Shown one piece after another: positions 37,118 through 45,240 of a DNA stretch of 64,000 nucleotides. Within the stretch, counting starts at the first letter, position 1. Each line of letters opens with the position of its first letter. The notes beneath the pieces are model-generated. The model saw nothing but the letters and a program-made list of their open reading frames with translations. It was not told the DNA's origin and did not search any database. A program made the translations under genes and the position numbers. Location of the stretch: assembly GCF_020991125.1 (NCBI RefSeq), contig NZ_CP087715.1, forward strand, positions 4,193,501 through 4,257,500, given 5' to 3'. The stretch is from Microbulbifer celer. GTDB lineage: Bacteria > Pseudomonadota > Gammaproteobacteria > Pseudomonadales > Cellvibrionaceae.

Positions 37118-38551
37118 GTGGCCCCAGCCGCCGCACAGGGAGCGCAGTGGGGGGAGCCCAGTGCCGCGCATGGAAAGCAAGTGGCGGAAAAGCTACTTGC
37201 CACCCAGGGACACCGGCAGTGGTTACTGGCAGAAGATGAATGGCCTATGCAATGGCCTCTCGGGGTTGCAGGAGAACTAGCAAAGTCAATCTACTGCGCC
37301 AGCTATTTACCACAGCAAGAGGTCTCCATTTTGGCAACCCTCGCACTGCTGTCAGGTGTGACAGGTCGGGTCTATCGAACTCCTACGAATGCAACCCTTA
37401 GCCAATACTACCTGTTGGTTTCAAAGACCGGCACTGGCAAGGACGAGTTGCACAAGCATATTCCCCCGCTGATCCGTTACTCGAAAATGCCAGCGGCGGA
37501 TAGGTTCATCATGCAAGAAAGGTTTGTCAGTCGACAAGCTCTGCACAAACGCCTTCTGGAAAGTCCGGGATTTCTGGCAATGCACCCGGAAGTCGGTAAA
37601 AGGTTCGCCACAATAGCCTCACCAAGAACCCAAGGAGGGCCGGATCATGAATTCGGGAATATGCTCACAGAAGCATATGAAAAGCAATTTCTAGAGGGCA
37701 TTACTAGAGCCAAAGCCGAGGATTCGTTCTCGGGTGTCGAATGGCCTGCCTTGTCCTTCGTAGGAGACACTACGCCCGGAGCGCTCTACCGAGCGTTGAC
37801 CCCGGAAATGATGGAGGACGGATTCTTCTCTAGGTTTCTGACTATGACGGTGACCACAGATAGGCCGCAGTCAAATAAAGAGGGGATATTATATCTTGAT
37901 CCACCCACTCGTAGAGCTTGGGTGTCCCTTGTTGGGCAATCGCTAACTTTAGACCGCGCCCAACCTCTACAGCCTATAACAGTTGAATATGGTCCAAGTA
38001 CCGAAGAAAGGTTTGATGAGTTTGAGGAGAAGTGCAGACAAAAGGTCATCGCCGCAAATAGAGATGACGACATTACCGGTGCGGCGGTTTGGAACCGGGC
38101 GCATATCAAGGCACTAAAAGTCGCTTCGCTTCTGGCAGTAGCTGATAATTGCCAGCAACCAAAAATCAATCTTGCCAATACTGTATGGGCGATAGGACTC
38201 GTGCAACGGGATGCTCGCACCTTCCTCGATCGAGTAGAGGCTGGTGATGTTGGGGATGGGGACGATGTGAGGCAGAAGAAGGTTCTTGAAATTTGCAAAA
38301 GGGTCATCATTGGGGAGCTAAAAGGAGGACTGCCGGATCATAATCCTCAAGTAATTCCGCGTAGAGTGATTCAATTAAACACCTGCAAACTCGCACCTTT
38401 TAAAAATCATAGAGATGGAGCTACTAGGGCAATGGAGGCAGCTATCAAGTCTCTGGTCGACGATGGGTATTTGTGGGAGAAGGACAAGATCAAGGCCGCG
38501 GAGGAGTTTAGTTATCAGGGGCGGTGCTTTCAATTGTTACGTGTGGAATAG
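37118..38551 (+). CDS. DUF3987-type P-loop protein, putative replication ATPase
   Basis: 477 aa from GTG 37118 (GAGGGGG upstream); possibly longer at the N-terminus through 36991 (see the short frame). The Walker A-like loop LLVSKTGTGKDELHKHI, preceded by a VTGRVYRTPTN region and followed by SFVGDTTPGALYRAL and GFFSRFLTMTV, is typical of DUF3987 proteins. These occur in phages, satellites and integrative elements, often with primase activity or near primases. Here no separate primase domain is visible. It lies between the HTH gene and a repeat-rich AT-rich region that could be the origin it acts on. The role is inferred. Confidence 0.72.
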   Translation: MAPAAAQGAQWGEPSAAHGKQVAEKLLATQGHRQWLLAEDEWPMQWPLGVAGELAKSIYCASYLPQQEVSILATLALLSGVTGRVYRTPTNATLSQYYLLVSKTGTGKDELHKHIPPLIRYSKMPAADRFIMQERFVSRQALHKRLLESPGFLAMHPEVGKRFATIASPRTQGGPDHEFGNMLTEAYEKQFLEGITRAKAEDSFSGVEWPALSFVGDTTPGALYRALTPEMMEDGFFSRFLTMTVTTDRPQSNKEGILYLDPPTRRAWVSLVGQSLTLDRAQPLQPITVEYGPSTEERFDEFEEKCRQKVIAANRDDDITGAAVWNRAHIKALKVASLLAVADNCQQPKINLANTVWAIGLVQRDARTFLDRVEAGDVGDGDDVRQKKVLEICKRVIIGELKGGLPDHNPQVIPRRVIQLNTCKLAPFKNHRDGATRAMEAAIKSLVDDGYLWEKDKIKAAEEFSYQGRCFQLLRVE

Positions 38552-39176
38552 TTACTCACCAATCAGCGGGGCCGGAATAGCTCCGCTTTCTTGAGCGCAG
38601 GATGGGAACATTTATGACCACAATTTGCGAGTTGCTACACTGTAGCAACCCCACACTTTCCTGTAGTAGCTTAGGGGTTCGATAAGTGGCTATTTTTACT
38701 GGGCTTTTTATTTCCGTAGTAAATATAGTAATTGTAGTAGGGGGCTGTAAAGGGGCGTAGGTATACATATAATTCTAAATTTGGCCGTATAAAATATGAA
38801 CAATAAACTATTAAATATATACCTGCCTACTACACTTACTACACTACTACAAACATACTTACACATCCCAGTTTTACTGGGTTTGGGGTGTAGTGCGGGC
38901 GTATAAAAATTTCACTACGCGCACTACAACACGCCGAAGGCATCCATTCCAAAAATTGTGGTTATAACCCAATCTTCACCCGCCCAGAAATGCCATGGAG
39001 CTTCCGCCACTGGTACAGATCGCAGCTTATTCCAGAACAAGAAACTGGTAATAAAATGGGCGGAATATGTTCTTTGGTGATAAATACCTGTTTCTAATAA
39101 GTTTATTTGGTGATGTTTTTTGTTTTCGTGCATGCTTGTAAGCAATAAGTAATTTTTTTCAAGAAAGGAGCGCGAA
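38552..39176. other. AT-rich 625-bp region with iteron-like repeats, candidate origin
   Basis: No confident gene (a possible 88-codon minus-strand frame, 38924-39190, has no ribosome-binding site). A 19-bp palindrome GTTGCTACACTGTAGCAAC lies at 38631-38649. The octamer TGTAGTAG occurs at 38662 and 38733, and its complement CTACTACA at 38827 and 38844, with TTACTACA at 38836 between them. A 9-bp inverted repeat TGTAGTGCG/CGCACTACA occurs at 38889 and 38920. The base composition drops sharply. Placed directly after the ATPase gene, it resembles a replication origin or a control region. Confidence 0.45.
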
Positions 39177-39758
39177 ATGTCTATCAACAAGGAAGTGAAA
39201 AGCTACGTTTCCCCAACACTACACCCCGGCAACATTACCGGCATGAAAAATTATAGCGATGAAACGCAGGGGTTTGTCGACCACGCTGCCGAGGCGTTGA
39301 GCGAGTGTTATCAATCCGTTGCCGCGGTGATTGAAGCACGGAAAAAGATCCGGCTCGACGATAGCAGGACTGACCGCGCCAAGGTTATCCAGACGGCGGA
39401 GCTTGCGGATAAGTATTCCGAGAGGGCGCGCAAGAAGGCTGAGCTGAGCTGGCAAAGATTGACCGATGGTATCAACTACACGGAAAAGGAACTTACAAAG
39501 CCTGTCGAGGAGTATGCGGGTATTGGAAATGTGGCAACTGAAATCCGCGCCCATTTGAAAAATATGAAACAGGGCGAGCGGATGAAATTTCTATCTGAGG
39601 CGCTGGATAAGGGAGACGAGCGCACTATCAAATCCGCTCTTGGCGCTCCCGGATATCTGTCTGGAATGGGTGAGCCTGAACATACCCCCTGTGTCAGGAT
39701 AGATGTCGCGCTCACTTTCTAACCAGCAATGTATCAGGGGGTGGTAACAGAGTGAAGG

Positions 39759-40256
39759 ATGCCACGATATAACGATGGCTTTAAAGAACGCACTGTTCAG
39801 ATGATGATGCCGCCGAACGCGAAGTCGATAGCGGAGGTTAGCCGGGAAACCGGCGTTTCAGAGCCAACCCTGTACAATTGGCGAAATCAATTTCGTGAAC
39901 AGGGTGTAGCCGTGCCAGCTGATCCAAAGAACCCCGAAAATTGGAGCGGGGAGAGTAAATTCGCCGTAGTCCTTGAGACCGCAGCGCTGAATGAAGCCGA
40001 GCTGGCGGAGTATTGCCGCAAGAAAGGGCTCTACGCCGAGCAGATACAGCGCTGGCGTGAAGCTGCGATTAGTGGGGCCGGTAGTCGCGACCAGATGTCC
40101 ATGGAGGAGCGGCGCGACCTGCAGAAAGAGCGCAAGAAAAGCCGCAAGCTAGAGAAAGAGCTCAAGCGCAAAGAGAAGGCGCTGGCGGAGGCGGCTGCGT
40201 TACTGGTGCTGCAAAAAAAGGCCCAAGCCATCTGGGGGGAAAGCGAGGACGAATGA
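39759..40256 (+). CDS. IS3-family transposase OrfA
   Basis: 165 aa. The N-terminal HTH_Tnp_1-type domain shows RYNDGFKERTVQMM and IAEVSRETGVSEPTLYNWRNQ. A basic leucine-zipper-like helix at the C-terminus (ERKKSRKLEKELKRKEKAL) follows. It binds the inverted repeats. A slippery heptamer A AAA AAG (40214-40220) near its end shifts ribosomes into the orfB frame to make the OrfAB transposase. The stop overlaps the orfB start (ATGA). Confidence 0.9.
   Translation: MPRYNDGFKERTVQMMMPPNAKSIAEVSRETGVSEPTLYNWRNQFREQGVAVPADPKNPENWSGESKFAVVLETAALNEAELAEYCRKKGLYAEQIQRWREAAISGAGSRDQMSMEERRDLQKERKKSRKLEKELKRKEKALAEAAALLVLQKKAQAIWGESEDE
40214..40220 (+). promoter_or_regulatory. Programmed -1 frameshift site (A AAA AAG)
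   Basis: Located in phase CAA AAA AAG in orfA. The -1 frame from here is open, without a stop, through the orfB ATG at 40253. It is the standard IS3-family mechanism for producing the OrfAB fusion. Confidence 0.85.
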
Positions 40257-41305
40257 TCGCCTCGGAAGACCGTCAGGTGGCGATAGAGCTTATCGAAGAA
40301 GCGGTGACGGCAGGCGCTGCCCGGTACAAAGCGTGCGCGGTATTGAACCTCACTGTGCGTACCCTGCAACGCTGGGAGAAAGCATTGCAGGAGCGAAGCT
40401 TGGTCGATCAGCGCAAGCGCGCGGCTCAGGCACGTACCCCGGGTAACAAGCTCACTATCGAAGAGCGACAAAAGATACTGGCAGTCTGCAACCAGCCGGA
40501 ATACCGCAGCCTTCCGCCATCACAGATTGTCCCGATGCTGGCCGATCAAGGAATCTATATCGGCTCTGAATCCAGCTTCTACCGCGTATTGCACGAAGCG
40601 AATCAGCTGCACCGCCGAGGTAAGGCGGAGGCGCCACGTAACGTCGCGAAACCGAATGCGTACCTGGCAGATCGCCCGAACCAGGTGTGGAGCTGGGATA
40701 TTACCTTCCTAGCGTCCAGTGTAAGAGGAGCCTTCTACCGGCTGTATCTGATACTCGATGTCTTCAGCCGCAAAATAGTGGGCTGGGAAGTGCATACTGA
40801 AGAGTCGTCAGAACATGCCAGCACCCTGATTCGCAAAGCGCAGCTTGCGGAGGGCGCCGTCAAGAATGGATTGGTTCTGCACTCAGACAATGGTGGGCCG
40901 ATGAAGGGCGCCACCATGCTGGCCACATTGCAAAAGCTCGGGGTGGTGGCATCGTTCAGTCGGCCCTCAGTGAGCAATGACAACCCGTACTCGGAGAGCT
41001 TGTTCAGAACCTTGAAATACGGACCGAGCTATCCGAGCAAACCGTTTGAGAGTATCTCCGCAGCAAGGCAATGGGTTCATAGCTTCGTGCAGTGGTACAA
41101 CAATGCACATCGCCACAGCGCGATCCGCTTTGTGACGCCGAGCCAGCGTCATAGTGGCGAAGAGATTGAACTACTAAAGCGCCGTAAAACCGTGTACGAA
41201 GAGGCGAAACGGAAGAACCCGAGACGGTGGCCACGCCACACCAGGAACTGGAATCCTATTAGAGGCGTCTGGCTTAACCCACCACAAGAAAAACAAGCCG
41301 CTTAA
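40253..41305 (+). CDS. IS3-family transposase OrfB (DDE integrase domain)
   Basis: 350 aa with an rve catalytic core. The three acidic residues appear as WSWDITFL (Asp), VLHSDNGGP (Asp) and NDNPYSESLF (Glu). An N-terminal HTH_21-like segment (RTLQRWEKALQ) is present. The start ATG overlaps the orfA stop, but the active protein is expected to be the frameshift fusion. Nothing suggests decay, so the element may be active. Confidence 0.92.
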   Translation: MIASEDRQVAIELIEEAVTAGAARYKACAVLNLTVRTLQRWEKALQERSLVDQRKRAAQARTPGNKLTIEERQKILAVCNQPEYRSLPPSQIVPMLADQGIYIGSESSFYRVLHEANQLHRRGKAEAPRNVAKPNAYLADRPNQVWSWDITFLASSVRGAFYRLYLILDVFSRKIVGWEVHTEESSEHASTLIRKAQLAEGAVKNGLVLHSDNGGPMKGATMLATLQKLGVVASFSRPSVSNDNPYSESLFRTLKYGPSYPSKPFESISAARQWVHSFVQWYNNAHRHSAIRFVTPSQRHSGEEIELLKRRKTVYEEAKRKNPRRWPRHTRNWNPIRGVWLNPPQEKQAA

Positions 41306-41606
41306 CCGCTGATCGCGACATCTTCTTTGACAAACACCGCATACCCATTTCACTCGCCTTTACCACACTAAAGCATCTCCGCAACTGGTCGCCCGCATTG
41401 ATGCGATGAAGGAGGCGAGAGAAAAGCTGGAGCGGGCAAAAGATGTCTTTCTTGGTGAACTGGAAAAAGCAGTCGGTGCAAACCGCTTTGAAGTGGAGCG
41501 CCTAAAAGCTGCCAACAATGCGGCAGAGGAGGCTTTGGTGATGAAGCAGTTCGAGCCTATGGAAAATTGATTCTTTGCTGTATTCAATCGTATCAAGGTA
41601 TTCATC

Positions 41607-42080
41607 ATGACTGAACCAAAAACCAATCAGCCAGAGTGGATGGAGAACTGGAAGCCAGACCCAGATGCACCTAAGATCGGCAACCCAAACTGGTGCAAAG
41701 GAATGCCGTCTCCGAACCCCGCTGGTCGCCCTCGTGGGCTGAAGGACAAGCGTACTCGGGTCACGGAAAAGCTGCTCGAAGAGGCGCAAAAGATCGCTGA
41801 TGTGGTAATCGAGAAAGCCAAGAAAGGAGACATTCAAGCAGCAGCGCTGATCCTTGGGCGGACTACTCCCACGTTGAAAGCACAGGCTGAGAAGGTCAAT
41901 TTTGAGTTTGATGCATCCGCACCCATGACCGACCAAGTGCAGGCAGTGTTACAGGGTATCGCGGATGGCGAAGTGTCCCCCGACACTGGGAAGCAGATCA
42001 TAGAGGCAATATCTGCGCTGGCAGGCATCAAGCAAATCGACGAGCTGGAGCAGCGCCTGGCAGCACTGGAGGGGCGATAA
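41607..42080 (+). CDS. DUF5681-like protein
   Basis: 157 aa. The N-terminal block GMPSPNPAGRPRGLKDKR matches the Gly/Arg/Pro-rich signature of DUF5681, a domain common in phage-like regions near terminase genes. A helical remainder follows, ending in a coiled-coil-like IDELEQRLAALEGR. It may bind DNA in packaging or replication; no terminase large subunit is in this window. Its stop overlaps the next start (TAATG), so at least the next gene is coupled. Confidence 0.65.
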   Translation: MTEPKTNQPEWMENWKPDPDAPKIGNPNWCKGMPSPNPAGRPRGLKDKRTRVTEKLLEEAQKIADVVIEKAKKGDIQAAALILGRTTPTLKAQAEKVNFEFDASAPMTDQVQAVLQGIADGEVSPDTGKQIIEAISALAGIKQIDELEQRLAALEGR

Positions 42081-42289
42081 TGATTATCGCAGCTAGACCG
42101 TCGGTGATGATGTACCTCAACCCCAAACCGATACCGGCGCACAAGCTGCCGCCACCTTTTGGTACTGACCCGGCATACCTGAAAAAACTGCTGGATGGGG
42201 CGGTCGAGCAAATGCTGCTGGCGCACGAAGATGGATGGTTGCCCTACTGGGAATATATCGAAACTGTTAAACGACAACTGAGGGGGTGA
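42080..42289 (+). CDS. Small hypothetical protein (69 aa)
   Basis: Translation-coupled to the upstream gene (TAATG). Rich in Pro at the start, then helical (LKKLLDGAVEQMLLAHEDG). No family recognised. It is part of a run of small genes typical of phage-like elements. Confidence 0.6.
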   Translation: MIIAARPSVMMYLNPKPIPAHKLPPPFGTDPAYLKKLLDGAVEQMLLAHEDGWLPYWEYIETVKRQLRG

Positions 42290-42292
42290 GCA

Positions 42293-42491
42293 ATGGGAAA
42301 TCTCAAATGGGTGGATGATTTTATGAAGGCTGCTGCACCCCCCAGTAACTGAAAATGAGCCGACCCTACAGCCGCTGGCGAATACAAGGCTAGAGCTAAT
42401 TCTCCAGCTTGAACACGCCAAAGAGCAGCCACAGACCCCTGTGGTCAAGGCGTACATAGCTGAAGCAAAAAGCAGACTCGGGAGGGCTTAA
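42293..42491 (+). pseudogene. Small gene with a one-base frameshift at a C6 run
   Basis: ATG 42293 (after AGGGGGTGAG) reads 19 codons to a TGA at 42350. If one C of the run at 42338-42343 is removed, the frame continues as a plausible 65-aa protein containing LANTRLELILQLEHAKEQ and VVKAYIAEAKSRLGRA and stops at 42491, just before the next start. The downstream part has clear protein character, so either the gene is broken or the run is misread. Confidence 0.6.
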
Positions 42492-42493
42492 CA

Positions 42494-42871
42494 ATGAAAC
42501 GAAATCCTTATGGATCACACGAAATTATCGACGAGGGTAGGGCGATTCTATATACCGATAATCCCCGAACCCGCATTGTTGAAATGAGCTACGATGGCCA
42601 CAAGTTTTATATCGAATCGACCAGCTATCACCACGCTGTCACCGAGGCGATAAAGGCTCTGCACCAATATAAATTCGTCATGTATGAAAGTGTGGGGCTC
42701 TACCCGCCAGTTGGTGAGCGCGCAGTTTTAATTTGTGTTGACCCGCCGCACAACGAGCAAGAGCGGGGGCGCAGGCTGGACGCTTACCACAATATGAGAG
42801 CCCACCTACGAAGGGTTGTTTTTGGAGCGCAGGCATATGAGAAAGCCTACGGCCCTATTGCGCCGCATTGA
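42494..42871 (+). CDS. Hypothetical protein (125 aa)
   Basis: ATG 42494, 3 bp after the previous frame's stop, with GGAGGGC upstream. Mixed alpha/beta composition; includes YDGHKFYIESTSYHHAVTEA. No family recognised. It overlaps the next gene by 35 bp. Confidence 0.6.
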   Translation: MKRNPYGSHEIIDEGRAILYTDNPRTRIVEMSYDGHKFYIESTSYHHAVTEAIKALHQYKFVMYESVGLYPPVGERAVLICVDPPHNEQERGRRLDAYHNMRAHLRRVVFGAQAYEKAYGPIAPH

Positions 42872-43076
42872 GGCACTAGAACAGCGCCGGGGCGCCCTAG
42901 CGAACCGGCCGGTAATGCTGGTGCCGCGCCTGATGACCTGTGACGAGTGGGAAGCCACAGCGGCCATTCAGCAGGAGATTTTGAAAAAGAACGTCAAGAC
43001 ACATGCGGCGCCCGACTACAGTGGTCTCCCACGGCTGCGGCTGGTACCTCACCTTAAGCAGCTGAGACTTCGATAA
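42837..43076 (+). CDS. Small hypothetical protein (79 aa)
   Basis: ATG 42837 with GGAG upstream, inside the end of the preceding gene in another frame. Basic, helical N-terminus (LLRRIEALEQRRGAL), MTCDEWEATAAIQQEIL later. No family recognised. Last gene of the rightward run in the element. Confidence 0.55.
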   Translation: MRKPTALLRRIEALEQRRGALANRPVMLVPRLMTCDEWEATAAIQQEILKKNVKTHAAPDYSGLPRLRLVPHLKQLRLR

Positions 43077-43172
43077 CCACAATTCCCTCCCGCGACGTCC
43101 TACAGGAAACCGACGGACGCTAAACCATCGGAACCAGTTGGGGCAGCTTGGAATCCTGTGACCCAACCTTCG

Positions 43173-43202
43173 GCGCCCCGTGGCAGCAATGTCGCGGGGC
43201 GC
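43173..43202 (+). terminator. GC hairpin closing the rightward gene run
   Basis: GCGCCCCG and CGGGGCGC with a 14-nt loop, 97 bp past the last small gene. A second inverted repeat (GTTGGG/CCCAAC, 43137-43168) lies just before. No strong T-run; termination is inferred from position between convergent genes. Confidence 0.45.
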
Positions 43203-43257
43203 TGTCGTAATGGGGTTGCAGTTACCACTGGCAGAAGAAGCCTATTACTTGCATAGT

Positions 43258-44172
43258 CTACTCTATTGGTCTTTGCGATTTATCGGTTACATAGTAGCGA
43301 AACATGATTGGATATTGAGACTGCTGGTCATCTATTGAGATTTCACAGAATGAGTCTTCTTCCGTGGGGTCTGGTGCCACTTGGTAATGACCATTTTCCA
43401 TGTCAAGCCAGCTAAAGTTGTGGCAATCTCCATAGGAGTCCCATTCGGAACCGATCTGCTGGGAATCTTCCCTTTCTATCTGGCCAACGTGATCTTCTTC
43501 ATAATCCAGAAGAGCTACTGGGTTGTGCTGATTTTCGGTGTCAGGCAAATGCTCCAGATTGACAAACTCAAATGATTCACCATTCTCGCGACTGTAAATA
43601 AGTACTGGCTTGGAGTGTTCGGGGGTCTTGGTCTGCATGTATCGAGACTCACCCGGTGATAGCGATAAATAGATAGGTGTTATTTCCTGGCGGCTAGGGT
43701 CATCCAAAAATTGGGTGTCTAGTATCGCCCAAAAAAATAGACCATCGCACCGGTTATGATTCGTGATGGTGAACTGGTTACTCGAGGATTGCCAGTCGTA
43801 CCCAATTTCTGCTTCCGTGCCATCGCTTTCTTCGCAGGGGATTTCTTCAAATCGAGCAAAAAGCTCTCTATCTTCCGTAACGGTAAATTCCAATGAGGGG
43901 CTGGTGGATATTTCCTGTTGACCTTCCTCCCAGCTAACAAACCTATACCAATCTGCCGGGGTGGCTGTCAGAGCTGCCGTTTCACCTTCGTTGTATTCCC
44001 CGGTGCCCTCTACTTCTCCCGATATGTCCTCGGATACAGTTGCCGTTATGGTGTATGTAACCGGCGCTGGCGGTGGGTCTGGCGGGGTATCATCGGGTGA
44101 ATTACCCTCTCCACCTCCACCGCACCCCGGTAGGAGAACTACAGCCAGTACAGAGCAGATGATGCCTTTCAT
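43258..44172 (-). CDS. Lipoprotein with InlB B-repeat-like domain
   Basis: 304 aa from the ATG at 44172, giving a lipoprotein signal with LPGC; the frame open to 44289 adds a non-signal extension. An Asp/Pro-rich linker follows, then about 75 residues of a divergent InlB B-repeat (EVEGTGEYNEGETAALTATP, FVSWEEG). The rest is unrecognised, with several Cys. Likely a cell-surface protein carried as cargo by the element. Divergent from the XRE gene, with repeats in between. Confidence 0.7.
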   Translation of the reverse strand: MKGIICSVLAVVLLPGCGGGGEGNSPDDTPPDPPPAPVTYTITATVSEDISGEVEGTGEYNEGETAALTATPADWYRFVSWEEGQQEISTSPSLEFTVTEDRELFARFEEIPCEESDGTEAEIGYDWQSSSNQFTITNHNRCDGLFFWAILDTQFLDDPSRQEITPIYLSLSPGESRYMQTKTPEHSKPVLIYSRENGESFEFVNLEHLPDTENQHNPVALLDYEEDHVGQIEREDSQQIGSEWDSYGDCHNFSWLDMENGHYQVAPDPTEEDSFCEISIDDQQSQYPIMFRYYVTDKSQRPIE

Positions 44173-44210
44173 TTTTATTGGTTCCCTATGCTGATATTGA
44201 TAGAACGTGC

Positions 44211-44232
44211 CTATAGGCCGTGGACTATAGGC
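44211..44232. promoter_or_regulatory. Direct CTATAGGC repeats between lipoprotein and XRE genes
   Basis: CTATAGGC at 44211-44218 and 44225-44232, 14 bp apart. The second copy is preceded by GA (GACTATAGGC). A related GACTATAGG occurs again at 44622-44630 after the XRE gene. The form resembles the C-box (GACTATAGTC-type) of small XRE controller proteins, so it may be the operator of the adjacent regulator. Confidence 0.5.
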
Positions 44233-44255
44233 TACAACAAAACGACATTCGCTGC

Positions 44256-44507
44256 ATGGCGAATGCAGATACCCCATCAATCGGCGCAATCTTCGGAGAC
44301 GTTATCAGGCGGCGTCGTGCCGATATAGGCATATCTCAAGAAGAGCTTGCTCATCGGGCGGGTGTCGATAGGACTTATGTGTCTCGGATTGAGAGGGGTG
44401 TACGTCAGCCAACAATCACCACGCTTATTGGCCTGGGGCTGGCTTTGGAGGTGTCAGCTTCTGAGCTGGTGGCCGAAGTCGAGAGAATCTATCTGGCTGC
44501 TCGATAG
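44256..44507 (+). CDS. XRE-family HTH regulator (controller-protein-like)
   Basis: 83 aa from ATG 44256. The whole protein is one helix-turn-helix domain: FGDVIRRRRADIGISQEELA, HRAGVDRTYVSRIERG, VRQPTITTLIGLGLALEVS. Size and sequence resemble C proteins of restriction systems and phage repressors. No restriction or modification gene is nearby, so it more likely controls element genes such as the divergent lipoprotein gene or the toxin-antitoxin pair. CTATAGGC repeats lie in its promoter region. Confidence 0.82.
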   Translation: MANADTPSIGAIFGDVIRRRRADIGISQEELAHRAGVDRTYVSRIERGVRQPTITTLIGLGLALEVSASELVAEVERIYLAAR

Positions 44508-44630
44508 GCTCGGAATAAGCAGGCTAGGTATTTGGTGTGGTTAAGAGGCACCGTTTATGGCGCTGGGGGCCGCTGTGCCGCCGCACAGGCGACGATCGAG
44601 ACTCTGCGTGGGTGGTGCAGTGACTATAGG

Positions 44631-45230
44631 TTAATTGCTAACTGGGTAAATTCGGTGGTCTCGCTCCCACCAAACGAAATGAAAATGTGCCTGAAGAATG
44701 AAGCCCCAAGCTCGCTTTGTTCCTTCCAGACGAAAACGGAAAATATTGTCTGCGAACTCTTCTAGATCCAGGTCAATCCATCTAAGTTGAGCTTCATCGA
44801 CAAGCTCCTCAAACTCGTGCCCGTGATGCATTTTGTGGCCAGACTCAGAAGAGAATTGGTCTATTTCTGCCCAGGTTAGCTTTTCGAACTCGAGAAACTT
44901 AGGTGAGATTTCATTGTCCCATTCATGTTGTCCCCAAGCTCTGGGTTCTCCCCATGACCATGTTCCATCTTTATCTGAGCGTGATATACACCAGGTTACC
45001 TGCTCCCCGAAGCGGCTACCGGATTTCACTGCCCTAGGCTCTTTGGCTTTCTCAACTTCCGCCCGCTGCAGATGGGGGGCAAGATGGGGAATTTTATCTA
45101 CTTTGGGCTCATCTAAAAATCTGGGCTTGTCATCAAGCTGTACTTGCTCTAGCAGCTTCTTTTTAGCTTCCTCAAATTTTTGCTGCTTTGCAGCCTTTCG
45201 TTGAAGCCGCTTTTCCCTCCTACTGACCAT
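44631..45230 (-). CDS. Putative toxin partner of the Panacea-domain protein
   Basis: 199 aa. The first 70 residues are basic and coiled-coil-like (KRLQRKAAKQQKFEEAKKKL). The C-terminal part ends FRFRLEGTKRAWGF, then FHFVWWERDHRIYPV. The ATG is 10 bp after the stop of the Panacea-type antitoxin gene, on the same strand, so the two form an operon. Panacea antitoxins are known to pair with many unrelated toxins encoded next to them. The toxic activity of this one cannot be read from sequence. Confidence 0.6.
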   Translation of the reverse strand: MVSRREKRLQRKAAKQQKFEEAKKKLLEQVQLDDKPRFLDEPKVDKIPHLAPHLQRAEVEKAKEPRAVKSGSRFGEQVTWCISRSDKDGTWSWGEPRAWGQHEWDNEISPKFLEFEKLTWAEIDQFSSESGHKMHHGHEFEELVDEAQLRWIDLDLEEFADNIFRFRLEGTKRAWGFILQAHFHFVWWERDHRIYPVSN

Positions 45231-45240
45231 ACTTACTATC

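Larger units (their letters stand above)
39688..41339 (+). mobile_element. IS3-family insertion sequence (about 1.65 kb)
   Basis: Carries orfA and orfB with a canonical slippery site. The ends carry imperfect inverted repeats sharing GATGTCGCG: 39688-39710 on the left and 41314-41339 (minus) on the right. Target duplication CATACCC is at 39681-39687 and 41340-41346, though five of those bases may be the true duplication. The interrupted gene is restored in frame by precise removal, so the insertion is recent. Confidence 0.85.
39177..41570 (+). pseudogene. Coiled-coil protein gene interrupted by an IS3-family element
   Basis: ATG 39177 follows AAAGGAG. The left part (39177-39687) and right part (41340-41570) join in frame when the insertion and one copy of the 7-bp repeat CATACCC are removed. 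The restored protein would be 244 aa. It is highly charged and helical, with coiled-coil-like stretches (SERARKKAELSWQRL; AREKLERAKDVFLGELEKA; EVERLKAANNAAEEAL). No family recognised. As it stands the left part ends 11 residues into the insertion sequence. It is followed 37 bp later by the DUF5681-like gene. Confidence 0.75.

Noticed and set aside
38924..39190. 88-codon minus-strand frame in the AT-rich region
   Set aside because: No ribosome-binding site at either candidate start, overlaps the strong start of the 39177 gene; kept only as a remark in the region note.
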